This document shows positions 1 to 8,798 of a stretch of 64,000 bases of DNA, piece after piece. Numbering within the stretch: the stretch's first letter is position 1; each line of letters opens with the position of its first letter. A program made the translations under genes and the position numbers. The notes under the pieces were generated by a model, which saw nothing but the letters and a program-made list of their open reading frames with translations, had not been told where the DNA came from and did not search any database. Source of the DNA: Pseudomonas bananamidigenes (lineage in GTDB: Bacteria > Pseudomonadota > Gammaproteobacteria > Pseudomonadales > Pseudomonadaceae); the NCBI RefSeq assembly GCF_001679645.1, contig NZ_LRUN01000043.1, positions 21,391-85,390 on the forward strand. Direction: 5' to 3'.

Positions 1-68
1 TCGGCAATCGGTGTGGTGCCGGTCAGACTTTTACGCAACTTGCCGAGGATGTTTTGCTTGGCGCTCAT
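1..68 (-). CDS. lutC: LutC/YkgG lactate utilisation protein, N-terminal fragment (runs off the window)
   Basis: Only the first 22 or so codons are present (MSAKQNILGKLRKSLTGTTP...). The ATG overlaps the lutB stop codon by one base (TGATG), the usual sign of translational coupling. LutC is the small LUD-domain subunit of the LutABC L-lactate oxidation complex. The identification rests on position after lutA and lutB and on the typical start of the family; the LUD domain itself lies outside the window. Confidence 0.8.
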   Translation of the reverse strand, partial: MSAKQNILGKLRKSLTGTTPIA

Positions 69-1522
69 CAACGATCTCCTTGTTTGGCCAGATGCTCGCG
101 GGCCATGTCATGCAGTGAGCGGGCGGCGGGTTTCGGAGCGCTGTGATTCTGCGTCCACGGGCCGACATTGTTCGGCGTCAGCGCGCGCAGGCGTGTGGCG
201 AAGAACGCAAACAGTCGATACAAAGTCGGCGAGCTGTTGAGCTTCGCCCAGGCATTCCAGATGAACCGTTCCTTGCGCGAATACTTGCTGCCCTGGCCGC
301 GCATCACTTGATGAGGACTGTCGGGAGCTTTGACGTTTTCTTCGCGCAGGCGACGCAGCAGCGCAGGGATCGGAATCTTCACCGGGCACACTTCACCGCA
401 GGCTCCACATAACGAAGACGCGCTCGGGTGGTCCGGGACTTTCGCCAGGCCGACCATGTGCGGGGTGATGATTTTGCCGATCGGGCCGGGATAAACCTCG
501 CCGTAGGTATGGCCGCCGATACGGGTGTAAACCGGGCAATGGTTCATGCAGGCGCCGCAGCGGATGCAGTTGAGGGTCTGGCGCAATTCACTGTCGGCGA
601 AGGCCTGGCTGCGACCGTTGTCGAGCAGGACCAGATGCACTTCCTGCGGGCCGTCGAGTTCATGCTCCTTGCGCGGGCCGGAGATCATGTTGACGTAGGT
701 GGTGATCGGAATGCCCAGCGCCGAACGGGTCAGCAACGACAGCAGCGGCACCACGTCGCGCAGGTTTTCCACGACTTTTTCGATGCCGGTGACGGCGATG
801 TGCACCGGCGGCACGGTGGTGGTCATGCGTCCGTTGCCTTCGTTTTCCACCAGCAGCAGGGTGCCGGTTTCGGCCACGGCGAAGTTGACGCCGGAGACGC
901 CGATGTCCGCTTCGAAGAATTTCTGCCGCAGGACCCTGCGACCGATCTGAATGAGTTGGTCAACGTCCTTGGTGTATTCCACGCCAAGTCTGTCGTGGAA
1001 CAAGGACGCGACCTGACCGGCATTCTTGTGGATTGCCGGCATGATGATGTGAGAAGGCTTCTCGTGGTCGAGCTGGACGATGTATTCCCCCATGTCGGAC
1101 TCCAGACATTCAATGTCTTGAGCCTCGAGGAAATGGTTCATCTCCATCTCTTCGCTGACCATCGATTTGCCCTTGATCACTTGCCGCGCCTCGTGAGCGC
1201 GGATGATCGAAAGGACGATGCCATTGGCCTCGTCCACCGTTTCCGCCCAGTGCACTGTCACACCGTTGCGGGTCAGGTTCTGTTCCAGTTGCTCGAGCAG
1301 GTCGGGCAACCTGGAGAGCGCGCGGGCACGGATCGCATTGCCCAGTGCGCGCAGGTGTTCTCTTTCGTGGGCATCGCTGAAAGCCGCTGCCCGCTTGGTC
1401 ATCAGTGAATCCATCGCCGTGCGGAAGTTGTTCCGCAACTGCGAATCGCCCAGAGCGTTGTGCGCCCGGGCGCGGAAATCGTCTTCTACGGCAACCACAG
1501 GAATCATCGTGGAAGTGCTCAT
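68..1522 (-). CDS. lutB: LutB, iron-sulfur subunit of L-lactate dehydrogenase complex LutABC
   Basis: The product is 484 aa, counted from the ATG that overlaps the lutA stop as ATGA and begins MSTSTMIPVVAVEDD. An LUD-type domain fills the first 300 residues. It is followed by a bacterial-ferredoxin-type pair of 4Fe-4S motifs: CIRCGACMNHCP around residue 315 and CGACGEVCP around residue 370. The protein takes part in cytoplasmic oxidation of L-lactate to pyruvate together with LutA and LutC. The open frame continues about 100 codons upstream, but that extension lies inside lutA and has no family resemblance, so the internal ATG is the start. It forms a minus-strand operon with lldP and lutA. 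Confidence 0.93.
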   Translation of the reverse strand: MSTSTMIPVVAVEDDFRARAHNALGDSQLRNNFRTAMDSLMTKRAAAFSDAHEREHLRALGNAIRARALSRLPDLLEQLEQNLTRNGVTVHWAETVDEANGIVLSIIRAHEARQVIKGKSMVSEEMEMNHFLEAQDIECLESDMGEYIVQLDHEKPSHIIMPAIHKNAGQVASLFHDRLGVEYTKDVDQLIQIGRRVLRQKFFEADIGVSGVNFAVAETGTLLLVENEGNGRMTTTVPPVHIAVTGIEKVVENLRDVVPLLSLLTRSALGIPITTYVNMISGPRKEHELDGPQEVHLVLLDNGRSQAFADSELRQTLNCIRCGACMNHCPVYTRIGGHTYGEVYPGPIGKIITPHMVGLAKVPDHPSASSLCGACGEVCPVKIPIPALLRRLREENVKAPDSPHQVMRGQGSKYSRKERFIWNAWAKLNSSPTLYRLFAFFATRLRALTPNNVGPWTQNHSAPKPAARSLHDMAREHLAKQGDR

Positions 1523-2343
1523 CGCGCACCTCCGGTTCGTTGCCAGAGAAAGCTCGCCAGGTGTTGCCCGCGCAGCGCTTCCTTCTGTTTTTCCAGCGAG
1601 CCGTTGATGTTCATCAAGCAGCCGCAATCGGCACTGAGCACCTGATGCGCGCCGGATTCCTTCAACGCCCGGGTCTTGTCGGCCACCATCGCGCCGGAAA
1701 TGTCTGGCATACGGACGCTGAATGTCCCACCGAAGCCACAGCATTCGCTTTCGTGATCGTGGTTGACCCGTTCCACGTTGCTCAACTGCGCCAACAACTC
1801 GCGGCCGTGCAGGTGGGTGTTCATTTCCCGTCGTGCCGAGCACGACGTGTGCAGCGCCACTTTGACCGGCTCGCCGCTGTCCTTGAGCTGCACCTTGCAG
1901 ACGAACAACAGAAACTCGGCCAATTCATAGGTCCGGGCCGCGAGGGCCTGAACCTGTTTCAACGTTTGCGGCTCGTCCTTGAACAAGTCGGCGTAATGCT
2001 CACGGATCATTCCCGCGCAGGAGCCGGACGGCACCACCACTGGATAATCCCCGGCAAACAACGCCAGTTGCGAGCGCGCCACCGTCCGTGCCTGCTCGGT
2101 GTAACCCGAGGTGTAGGCCGGTTGTCCGCAGCAGCTCTGCCCTTGCGGGTAGTCGACCCGAATGCCTTCGCGTTCCAGCAAGTGGATCGCATCCATCCCG
2201 GCTTCGGGATAAAACAGGTCGACCACGCAAGTGCCGAACAGGTAGACCCGCGACGGTTTCTCGCTCGGGTACTGCCGGGGTTCGGGCAGTGGTGGTGCAA
2301 CGCGGGTGGCGTTGGGCACGGCGTTGTAAAAAAGCTCGCTCAT
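1519..2343 (-). CDS. lutA: LutA, CCG-domain subunit of L-lactate dehydrogenase complex
   Basis: The product is 274 aa with two cysteine-rich CCG modules, visible as SCCGQPA near residue 70 and ECCGFGGTF near residue 200. This is the pattern of LutA/GlpC-like heterodisulfide-reductase subunits. It works with LutB and LutC in quinone-linked L-lactate oxidation. Its stop overlaps the lutB start by four bases. It lies 162 bases downstream of lldP, which supplies the lactate. As I recall, P. aeruginosa has the flavin enzyme LldD at this locus, so this strain uses the iron-sulfur system instead. Confidence 0.93.
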   Translation of the reverse strand: MSELFYNAVPNATRVAPPLPEPRQYPSEKPSRVYLFGTCVVDLFYPEAGMDAIHLLEREGIRVDYPQGQSCCGQPAYTSGYTEQARTVARSQLALFAGDYPVVVPSGSCAGMIREHYADLFKDEPQTLKQVQALAARTYELAEFLLFVCKVQLKDSGEPVKVALHTSCSARREMNTHLHGRELLAQLSNVERVNHDHESECCGFGGTFSVRMPDISGAMVADKTRALKESGAHQVLSADCGCLMNINGSLEKQKEALRGQHLASFLWQRTGGAR

Positions 2344-2443
2344 CAGGCGTGTCTCCGGGTGGACCCGGTTATCCGTCTGTCGAGGCTGCCGAATATAGAG
2401 CGTGTTGCTTTCAGCAGCCTTACAGACCGGGTTGTGAATTGCT

Positions 2444-2468
2444 GACGCCGGAATCGCGAACCGGCGTC
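2444..2468. repeat. inverted repeat in the lldP-lutA gap
   Basis: GACGCCGG and CCGGCGTC form a perfect 8-bp stem around a 9-base loop, between the lldP stop and the lutA start. No U-run follows on the minus strand, so a classical terminator is unlikely. It could be an RNA-processing or stability hairpin that sets lldP and lutABC levels apart. Confidence 0.5.
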
Positions 2469-2505
2469 GGTTATTTCCATGTCGCTTGTGGTCTTCTTGC
2501 AGGTA

Positions 2506-4200
2506 TCAGTGCACCAGCATGCCGGTGAACCAGTAGGCCTGGGCCAGAGTGATCAGGCCGACAATCGTTGCAAAGAATAGGCTGTGCTTGAGGGTGAAGC
2601 GGAACAGGTCGGACTCCTTGCCTACCAGACCGGTCGCGGCACAGGCCACGGCGATCGACTGCGGCGAAATCATTTTGCCGGTCACGCCGCCGCTGGTATT
2701 GGCAGCGACAAGCAAGGTGTCGTTGACCCCGATCTGGTGCGCGGTGGTTGCTTGCAGCGAACTGAACAGCGCGTTGGACGAGGTATCGGAACCGGTGAGG
2801 AATACACCCAGCCAACCGAGGAACGGCGAGAAGAACGGGAACGCTGCACCGGTCGCGGCCAGGACCAAGGCCATGGTCGAGGACATGCCGGAATAGTTGG
2901 TGACGAAGGCGAACGCCAGCACCATGCCGATCGACAGGATAGGCCAGCGCAGTTCGTAGAAGGTCTCTTTCAAAGTGGTCAGACCAGTTTTGAAATTGAT
3001 CTTCAGGATCACCATCGAGATCAGCGCGGAGAAGAAAATCGCCGTGCCGGTAGCGGAGATCGGGTCGAGCTTGAACACCGCCGGGATGGCTGTCGGTGTG
3101 GCGACGATCGGTGCGGTCTTGATCACCAGTTGATCCAGATGCGGGATCGCGAAGTTGAACACCCAGGCGTACATCGAGCCGCCGGCGGCGAACATCGCCT
3201 TGAACGGTTTGAGGGTCCAGATGGTGACCAGCACGGTGAGGATCAGGAACGGCGACCAGGCCTTGAAGATTTCCCCGAGGCTGTAGGGGGATTCGATGGT
3301 GGTGCGTCTTTGGCCGAAACCACCGACGCTGGCGGTCACCACCGAAGCGGAAACCGCACCGGCAATGTGTTGGCCGGCGGCGCGTTTCGGCTGCCAGATT
3401 TTCAGGAACAGCGTCAGCGCAATCAGGCTGGCCAGGGCCGAGGTGATGTCCGGCAGTTCCGGGCCGATGAAGTTCGAGGTGAAGTACTGGGTCACGGCGA
3501 AACTCAGGCCGGCAACCAGTGCGGCTGGCCAGGTTTCACGCACGCCGCGCAGGCCGTCCATCATGAACACCAGCCAGAACGGCACGAACAGCGACAGCAG
3601 CGGCAACTGGCGGCCGGTCATGGCGCCGATCTTGAACGCATCGATACCGGTGACCTGCCCGGCGACGATGATCGGAATCCCCAAGGCACCGAATGCAACC
3701 GGCGCGGTGTTGGCAATCAGGCACAGACCGGCTGCGTACAGCGGATTGAAGCCCAGTCCTACCAGCAGCGCGGCAGTAATCGCCACCGGCGCACCGAAAC
3801 CGGCTGCACCTTCGAGGAAGGCGCCAAAGCAGAAACCGATCAGCAGCACCTGCAAGCGCTGGTCATCGGTGATCGACAGTACCGAGCTGCGGATGACTTC
3901 GAACTGACCGCTCTTGACCGTCAGTTTGTACAGAAACACCGCCGCCACGATGATCCAGGCAATTGGCCACAGACCATAGGCAAAACCATACCCGGCGGCG
4001 GCGAACGCCATGTCCGCCGGCATCTGGAACGCGAAGATCGCCACAAGAATCGCCAGAGCCAGCGTGATGCTGCCGGCGACATGACCTTTGAGGCGGAACA
4101 CCGCCAGAGCAAGAAAGAAGAACACGATGGGAATGACGGCCGCGAGTGCGGACACGCCGAGACTGCCGAGCGGGCTGTAGAGCTGTTGCCAGGTTTGCAT
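2506..4200 (-). CDS. lldP: L-lactate permease LldP
   Basis: The product is 564 aa and strongly hydrophobic, with about 12-14 predicted membrane segments and the LctP-family signature regions ([24 protein letters not shown] near residue 130 and [16 protein letters not shown] near residue 465). It imports L-lactate, and probably D-lactate and glycolate as in other LctP proteins, by proton symport across the inner membrane. It is the first gene of the minus-strand lldP-lutABC operon. It faces lldR across a 258-base gap that carries a perfect LldR-like operator. Confidence 0.95.
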   Translation of the reverse strand: MQTWQQLYSPLGSLGVSALAAVIPIVFFFLALAVFRLKGHVAGSITLALAILVAIFAFQMPADMAFAAAGYGFAYGLWPIAWIIVAAVFLYKLTVKSGQFEVIRSSVLSITDDQRLQVLLIGFCFGAFLEGAAGFGAPVAITAALLVGLGFNPLYAAGLCLIANTAPVAFGALGIPIIVAGQVTGIDAFKIGAMTGRQLPLLSLFVPFWLVFMMDGLRGVRETWPAALVAGLSFAVTQYFTSNFIGPELPDITSALASLIALTLFLKIWQPKRAAGQHIAGAVSASVVTASVGGFGQRRTTIESPYSLGEIFKAWSPFLILTVLVTIWTLKPFKAMFAAGGSMYAWVFNFAIPHLDQLVIKTAPIVATPTAIPAVFKLDPISATGTAIFFSALISMVILKINFKTGLTTLKETFYELRWPILSIGMVLAFAFVTNYSGMSSTMALVLAATGAAFPFFSPFLGWLGVFLTGSDTSSNALFSSLQATTAHQIGVNDTLLVAANTSGGVTGKMISPQSIAVACAATGLVGKESDLFRFTLKHSLFFATIVGLITLAQAYWFTGMLVH

Positions 4201-4458
4201 ATGGGGTGGCCCCTAATTGTTGTTGGTCAGGCACTGTCAGCGTTCTTGGTTAATTGGTAAGACCAATTTACAATCGCTGTCGGCTAGGGTAAAAGCCTTG
4301 ATGTCGGTGTGTCAATTTGTCGCCCGGAAACTTTCGTCGAATGACCGGTGCAGGCTCGAACTGATCCGCTCCGGGGCGTTTCATCTGGCAGGTGTCGGCA
4401 GGGCGCCGATAGGCCAGAATAGAGAGCCCGGCGCATGGTCGGGCTCGTGGAGAATTGA
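4201..4458. promoter_or_regulatory. lldP/lldR divergent control region with LldR-type operator at 4252-4268
   Basis: Positions 4252-4268 read AATTGGTAAGACCAATT, a perfect palindrome with 7-bp arms and a 3-base centre. It matches the T-GGT-N3-ACC-A operator class of FadR/LldR GntR regulators and closely resembles the E. coli lld operators as I recall them. Its place between divergent lldP and lldR implies lactate-responsive control of both. I could not assign -35 and -10 boxes with certainty. Confidence 0.8.
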
Positions 4459-5229
4459 GTGATGGGGTTTGATCAGATACGTCAGCGCCGTTTGTCTGAC
4501 GATATTGTCGAGCGGCTCGAGGGGATGATCCTTGAGGGCACGCTGAAGCCTGGCGAGAAACTGCCGGCCGAGCGCGTGTTGGCTGAGCAGTTCGGTGTTT
4601 CCCGACCGTCGCTGCGCGAGGCGATCCAGAAACTGGCGGCCAAGGGGTTGCTGGTCAGCAAGCAGGGTGGCGGCAATTACGTGGTGGACAGCCTGGGCTC
4701 GACTTTCAGTGATCCGCTGCTGCAATTGCTGGAAAGCAATCCGGAGGCCCAGCGCGATTTGCTGGAATTTCGCCATACGCTGGAGGCATCGTGCGCCTAT
4801 TACGCAGCATTGCGCGCTACAGACGTGGATCGCGAACGGCTGACTGCTGCGTTCGAAGAACTGCAGGATTGCTACTCGCGGCATGACGAAGTGAGTCGGG
4901 CCGAGGAGGGCGCGGCGGACGCGAAGTTTCATCTGGCCATCGCGGAGGCCAGCCACAACGCGGTGTTGCTGCACACCATTCGCGGGTTGTTCGACCTGCT
5001 CAAGCGCAACGTGGTGACCAACATTGGCGGTATGTACAAACAGCGCACGGAAACCCGCGACATGCTGATCACTCAGCATCGGGAACTGTATCAGGCGATT
5101 ATCGAAGGGCGTGCGGATCAGGCGCGCGAGGTGTCCAGTCGACACATTCTGTACGTGCAGGAAGTGCTGGAAGAGGTGCGTCAGGAAGTTCAGCGCGTGG
5201 CTCGGGCGGAGCGGCGCAAAGGGATGTAG
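4459..5229 (+). CDS. lldR: LldR, GntR/FadR-family lactate-responsive transcription regulator
   Basis: The product is about 256 aa. An N-terminal winged helix (residues 5-75, ending in KGLLVSKQGGGNYV) precedes an all-helical FCD ligand domain with the metal-site pattern D...H...H (DAKFHLAIAEASHN and TQHRELYQAI). It is divergent from lldP, and the matching operator lies upstream. It is expected to repress lldP-lutABC until lactate binds. The frame opens with GTG-ATG; either codon (4459 or 4462) sits well placed after a GGAG sequence, so the start is uncertain by one residue. Confidence 0.92.
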   Translation: MMGFDQIRQRRLSDDIVERLEGMILEGTLKPGEKLPAERVLAEQFGVSRPSLREAIQKLAAKGLLVSKQGGGNYVVDSLGSTFSDPLLQLLESNPEAQRDLLEFRHTLEASCAYYAALRATDVDRERLTAAFEELQDCYSRHDEVSRAEEGAADAKFHLAIAEASHNAVLLHTIRGLFDLLKRNVVTNIGGMYKQRTETRDMLITQHRELYQAIIEGRADQAREVSSRHILYVQEVLEEVRQEVQRVARAERRKGM

Positions 5230-5244
5230 CGGTGAACGATTGAT

Positions 5245-5335
5245 TGTGGCGAGGGAGCTTGCTCCCGGTACTGGTCATTTCATGAAGACCAGGCGACTGC
5301 TTCGCAGTCGAGCGGGAGCAAGCTCCCTCGCCACA
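5245..5335. repeat. REPIN (two inverted REP sequences) between lldR and smpB
   Basis: Bases 5245-5267 and 5313-5335 are perfect 23-bp reverse complements of each other, each containing a GGGAGC-TT-GCTCCC-type palindrome. The spacer carries its own hairpin (CGACTGC-TTC-GCAGTCG, 5294-5310). This is the arrangement of a Pseudomonas REP doublet, mobilised in trans by RAYT transposases. It sits between convergent genes, the usual extragenic position, and may also end both transcripts. Confidence 0.9.
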
Positions 5336-5357
5336 GAGCCGGATCAAGGTTGAGGAA

Positions 5358-5840
5358 TCAGTCTTCCTTGCCCTTGTTGCGCACCGCACGCTGCAGCTCG
5401 CGACCGGCATCGCGTTCGCGTTCGGTATCACGCTTGTCGTATTCCTTCTTGCCCTTGCCCAGAGCGATCTCGCACTTGACCATGTGCTTGCTCCAGTACC
5501 AGGACAGGCAGACGCAGGCGTAACCCTTCTGCTGCACGGAAGCGGCCAGCTTGTCCAGCTCGCGGCGGTTGAGCAGCAGCTTGCGGGTGCGGACCGGGTC
5601 GGCGATGACGTGGGTGCTGGCAGTCGTCAACGGCGTGATGTGACTGCCGAGCAGCCAGGCTTCGCCGTCCTTGAGCAGGACGTAACTGTCGACCAGTTGC
5701 AGCTTGCTTGCCCGCAGACTTTTTACTTCCCAGCCGGCCAGGACCAGACCAGCCTCGAACTTGTGCTCGATGAAGTAATCGTGTCGCGCCTTTTTGTTTT
5801 GCGCGATGGTCCCTGTTGGGTGTTTCTTCTGTTTAGCCAT
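5358..5840 (-). CDS. smpB: SsrA-binding protein SmpB
   Basis: The product is 160 aa and of standard family length. It begins [34 protein letters not shown] and ends in the lysine/arginine-rich tail ([21 protein letters not shown]) that reads the decoding centre. It binds tmRNA and is required for trans-translation rescue of stalled ribosomes. The tmRNA gene itself is not in this window. It is convergent with lldR across the REPIN and divergent from the sodium-symporter gene at 5960. Confidence 0.97.
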   Translation of the reverse strand: MAKQKKHPTGTIAQNKKARHDYFIEHKFEAGLVLAGWEVKSLRASKLQLVDSYVLLKDGEAWLLGSHITPLTTASTHVIADPVRTRKLLLNRRELDKLAASVQQKGYACVCLSWYWSKHMVKCEIALGKGKKEYDKRDTERERDAGRELQRAVRNKGKED

Positions 5841-5959
5841 AGGGGCGGCATTATATGGAGATAAATGGCTGTCGGCTACGGTGATGCTGCGTGCTTGAGC
5901 AGGTTGAGTGAATCCCGGACAATGCGGCCTCTTTTTCTAACGCTTGGGCGTGATAAGCG

Positions 5960-7363
5960 ATGTCGACAGACAAGGTTTCTGTCCACGGCAGTTGGGCTAG
6001 CCGCTGGGTTTTCATATTCGCCGCGACCGGTTCGGCCGTGGGACTGGGCAGCATCTGGAAGTTCCCCTACATGGTCGGGGTCTACGGTGGTGGTGCTTTT
6101 GTGCTGATGTTCCTGGCCTGTATTGCGCTGATCGGCATCCCGGTGATGCTCGCGGAAACCCTGATCGGCCGGCGTGCGCGGCAGAGTCCGGCCAACGCCC
6201 TGAAGGTGTTGGCCCGGGAGGCGGGGCACTCGGGCAAGTGGTCGTGGGGTGCGTTCGCCGGGATGATCACGGCGTTGCTGATCCTGTCTTTCTATAGCGT
6301 GGTCGGCGGCTGGTCGCTGGATTACATCATCGACATGGGGCGCGGGGATTTCCAGGGCGCGACGGCCGATCAGGTCGGTGCCTATTTTGGCAATGTCATC
6401 GCCGATCCCTGGCGCATCACGCTCTGGCACACGGTTTTCATGCTCCTTTCCGCCGTAGTGATCGCCAAAGGCGTGGTTGCCGGGCTTGAGCGCAGTCTGC
6501 GGATCATGATGCCTTTGCTGTTTGTGATGGTTCTCGTCTTGCTGGGCTACAGCATGACCACCGGGCATTTCATGGAAGGCGTGCATTTCATGTTCGACTT
6601 CCATCCGGAGAAAGTCCTCGACGGCATGCTGCCGGCCATGGGCCACGCGTTCTTCTCGCTGAGCGTGGGCGTGGGCTCGATCATGATCTACGGTGCCTAC
6701 ATGACCAAGGAGGCCTCGCTGTCCGGCACCGTCGTGGGTGTGGCGCTGCTCGATACCTTCGTTTCCCTGGTGGCCGGTCTGGCACTGTTTCCGATTGTGT
6801 TTGCCGGCGGTCTGAACCCGAGCGAAGGTCCCGGGCTGATGTTCGTCAGCCTGCCATTTGCCTTCGGTAACGTGCTGTTCGGTCAATTGATGGGCGTGGT
6901 GTTCTTCGTCCTGGTGGCAATTGCTGCCTGGAGTTCGGCCATTTCCCTGCTGGAGCCGATGGTCGCCTATCTGGTCGAGCGGACTAAAATCAGTCGTGCC
7001 TGGGTGACGTTCTGGCTGGCGTTCACCTGCTGGTTTGTCGGGCTGGGTACGGTGTTTTCCTTCAATATCTGGAAAGAAGCCAAATTTTTCGTGAACGAAG
7101 GCGGGATGTTCCATCTCTACCAATGGGGTGCTGCAAGCGGTCTGGACTTCTTTGGTGTGATCGACTTCTTCACCTCGCGAATCATGCTGCCACTCGGCGG
7201 GCTGTGCTTTGTGCTGTTTGCCGGTTGGGTGATGGGGCGCGAAGCGGTGCGTGACGAATTGTCGATTCGCAGCCCGGCGCTGTTCGCTCTGTCTCTGTTC
7301 TTGATGCGCTATGTGGCGCCCATCGGCATTCTTGTAGTGTTTGCCACCCAGCTCTGGAAGTAA
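5960..7363 (+). CDS. sodium-dependent transporter, NSS/SNF family
   Basis: The product is 467 aa with about 12 hydrophobic segments. The N-terminal signature GSAVGLGSIWKFPYM (residues 24-38) is the sodium and substrate-binding unwound helix 1 of neurotransmitter:sodium symporters. The substrate is probably an amino acid or a related amine, but the sequence does not say which. The ATG lies about 120 bases from the divergent smpB start. The next gene (ratA) begins 7 bases after its stop, so transcription may continue into ratA-rnfH. Confidence 0.9.
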   Translation: MSTDKVSVHGSWASRWVFIFAATGSAVGLGSIWKFPYMVGVYGGGAFVLMFLACIALIGIPVMLAETLIGRRARQSPANALKVLAREAGHSGKWSWGAFAGMITALLILSFYSVVGGWSLDYIIDMGRGDFQGATADQVGAYFGNVIADPWRITLWHTVFMLLSAVVIAKGVVAGLERSLRIMMPLLFVMVLVLLGYSMTTGHFMEGVHFMFDFHPEKVLDGMLPAMGHAFFSLSVGVGSIMIYGAYMTKEASLSGTVVGVALLDTFVSLVAGLALFPIVFAGGLNPSEGPGLMFVSLPFAFGNVLFGQLMGVVFFVLVAIAAWSSAISLLEPMVAYLVERTKISRAWVTFWLAFTCWFVGLGTVFSFNIWKEAKFFVNEGGMFHLYQWGAASGLDFFGVIDFFTSRIMLPLGGLCFVLFAGWVMGREAVRDELSIRSPALFALSLFLMRYVAPIGILVVFATQLWK

Positions 7364-7370
7364 CGCTCAC

Positions 7371-7805
7371 ATGACGACACATATTCAACGATCGGCACTG
7401 CTGCCTTACCCGGCGCAGTTTCTCTACGACCTGGTCAATGACGTGGCGCGTTATCCGGAGTTTCTGCCGTGGTGTTCCTCCGCAGAAGTTCTGGAAAGCT
7501 CGCCCGAGCACATGCGCGCCAGTGTCGGCGTGGCCAAGGGAGGGTTGAGTCAGCACTTTGTGACGCGTAACACCCTGGTGCCGGGTCAGTCGATCGAGAT
7601 GAACCTCGAAGAAGGGCCGTTCAATCAGTTGCACGGCGTCTGGGTGTTCAAGGCGCTGAACGAGAAGGCCTGCAAGATCAGCCTCGATCTGTCCTTCGAT
7701 TATGCCGGCCCGTTGGTGCGCGCCACGCTCGGGCCGCTGTTCAATCAGGCCGCGAACACACTGGTGGATGCATTCTGCCAGCGCGCCAAGCAGTTGCATG
7801 GTTGA
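7371..7805 (+). CDS. ratA: RatA-like START/coenzyme Q-binding (polyketide cyclase) protein
   Basis: The product is 144 aa from the ATG at 7371 (MTTHIQRSALLPYPAQFLYDLV). It is a single START/SRPBCC domain with the family pattern DVARYPEFLPWC near residue 25. E. coli RatA was reported to block 70S ribosome assembly, and the Coq10/YfjG relatives are linked to ubiquinone handling, so the physiological role is debated. The stop overlaps the rnfH start, and this ratA-rnfH pair downstream of smpB is conserved. Confidence 0.88.
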   Translation: MTTHIQRSALLPYPAQFLYDLVNDVARYPEFLPWCSSAEVLESSPEHMRASVGVAKGGLSQHFVTRNTLVPGQSIEMNLEEGPFNQLHGVWVFKALNEKACKISLDLSFDYAGPLVRATLGPLFNQAANTLVDAFCQRAKQLHG

Positions 7806-8112
7806 GCCGGTGATCGAGATCGAAGTGGTGTATGCGGCGGTTGATCGTCAGGTGCTGCGCACGATCAGCGTGGCAAAGGGATCAACCGTGCGTGCTGCGC
7901 TGTTGGCCAGCGGTATTGGCGCCGATTTTCCTGAGCTGGATCTGACTGCTTGTCCGGTCGGAATTTTCGGCAAGGTGATTGTCGATCCGGATGTGCGGGT
8001 TGTTCAGGTGGGGGATCGTCTGGAAATCTATCGGCCATTGCTGGCTGATCCGAAAGAGGTGCGTCGATTGCGAGCCGCCAAGGCTGCCGAGGCCAAAGCC
8101 AGAAATCAGTGA
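7798..8112 (+). CDS. rnfH: RnfH-family protein (RatB), ubiquitin-like fold
   Basis: The product is 104 aa from the ATG at 7798, which overlaps the end of ratA by 8 bases. It is a small beta-grasp protein with the conserved core GIFGKVIVDPDVRVVQVGDRLEIYRPLLADPKEVRR (residues 58-92) and a charged tail. The family is named for association with rnf operons and is also called RatB. Its molecular function is not established. It is followed at once by a strong bidirectional terminator. Confidence 0.9.
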   Translation: MVEPVIEIEVVYAAVDRQVLRTISVAKGSTVRAALLASGIGADFPELDLTACPVGIFGKVIVDPDVRVVQVGDRLEIYRPLLADPKEVRRLRAAKAAEAKARNQ

Positions 8113-8133
8113 TTACACCGATCAGCAGGCAAT

Positions 8134-8160
8134 AAAAAACCCGGAATGTCCGGGTTTTTT
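8134..8160. terminator. bidirectional rho-independent terminator between rnfH and bamE
   Basis: AAAAAACCCGG and CCGGGTTTTTT form an 11-bp stem around AATGT, with U-runs on both strands. It serves the convergent rnfH and bamE transcripts. Confidence 0.93.
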
Positions 8161-8173
8161 ATTGCGTCGCAAA

Positions 8174-8701
8174 TTATTGCGGCGAGGTGTCCAGTGGCTC
8201 TGGTGTCGGAACCGGTACGGTTTCCACACCATCGACGTCCTTCTGGATCTGATCCAGCAAGGAACCTGGCTTGACCGGTTTTTCCGGTTTTGGCTTCTCG
8301 GCGTTTTCGGCAGGAGCGCTCACGGTGGTGCCGCTGTCCTTGCCGAGAATGGCTTCGTCACGGCTCACGCCCGGCATGAAGTCACCGGAGAGGCTGACAA
8401 GACGGTCATTCGAGTCGAAAAAGACACTCATGCGTTCTTGCTGGCGTTCACCGCCACCCGGTTGCAGGCTGTACAGATAATCCCAGCGATCGGCATGGAA
8501 CGTGTCGACAAGCAGAGGGTTGCCCATGATAAACCGTACTTGTGGCCGGGTCATTCCCGGGCGCAACTGGTCTATCATGTCCTGCGTGACGACATTGCCC
8601 TGCTGGATGTCGATTTTGTAAACCCCGGGGAATGAACAACCGGCGAGTGCGAGCAGTCCCACAAAGGTGAAACTGGTTAGCAAGAGCTTGGTGTTTTGCA
8701 T
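8174..8701 (-). CDS. bamE: outer membrane assembly lipoprotein BamE (SmpA/OmlA)
   Basis: The product is 175 aa. A lipoprotein signal ends in LALAGC with the acylated cysteine at residue 22. The SmpA/OmlA domain follows, with the landmark [20 protein letters not shown] near residue 45 and DRWDYLYSL near residue 72. It is an accessory subunit of the BAM complex that inserts outer-membrane beta-barrels. A proline/lysine/glutamate-rich C-terminal extension of about 60 residues goes beyond the E. coli BamE length, as in other pseudomonads. It is divergent from fur. Confidence 0.95.
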   Translation of the reverse strand: MQNTKLLLTSFTFVGLLALAGCSFPGVYKIDIQQGNVVTQDMIDQLRPGMTRPQVRFIMGNPLLVDTFHADRWDYLYSLQPGGGERQQERMSVFFDSNDRLVSLSGDFMPGVSRDEAILGKDSGTTVSAPAENAEKPKPEKPVKPGSLLDQIQKDVDGVETVPVPTPEPLDTSPQ

Positions 8702-8798
8702 CGGTGGGCGACTTCCACTATCTTGGCTGGGACAACGTAAACGCCGATCATACCCGCATTAAGAGAAGCTGCGAAGCAGCATCGCGAGAAAGCTGACC

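Noticed and set aside
1523..1843. 107-residue N-terminal extension of LutB
   Set aside because: It overlaps lutA in another frame and the ATGA junction at 1519-1522 marks the true start.
2444..2468. Terminator between lldP and lutA
   Set aside because: The stem is good, but there is no U-run on the transcribed strand and the genes belong to one pathway; reported only as an inverted repeat.
7371..8112. ratA-rnfH as a toxin-antitoxin defence module
   Set aside because: The RatA/RatB name suggests it, but the pair is a conserved core locus beside smpB and the START-domain protein is more likely a housekeeping lipid or quinone-binding factor.
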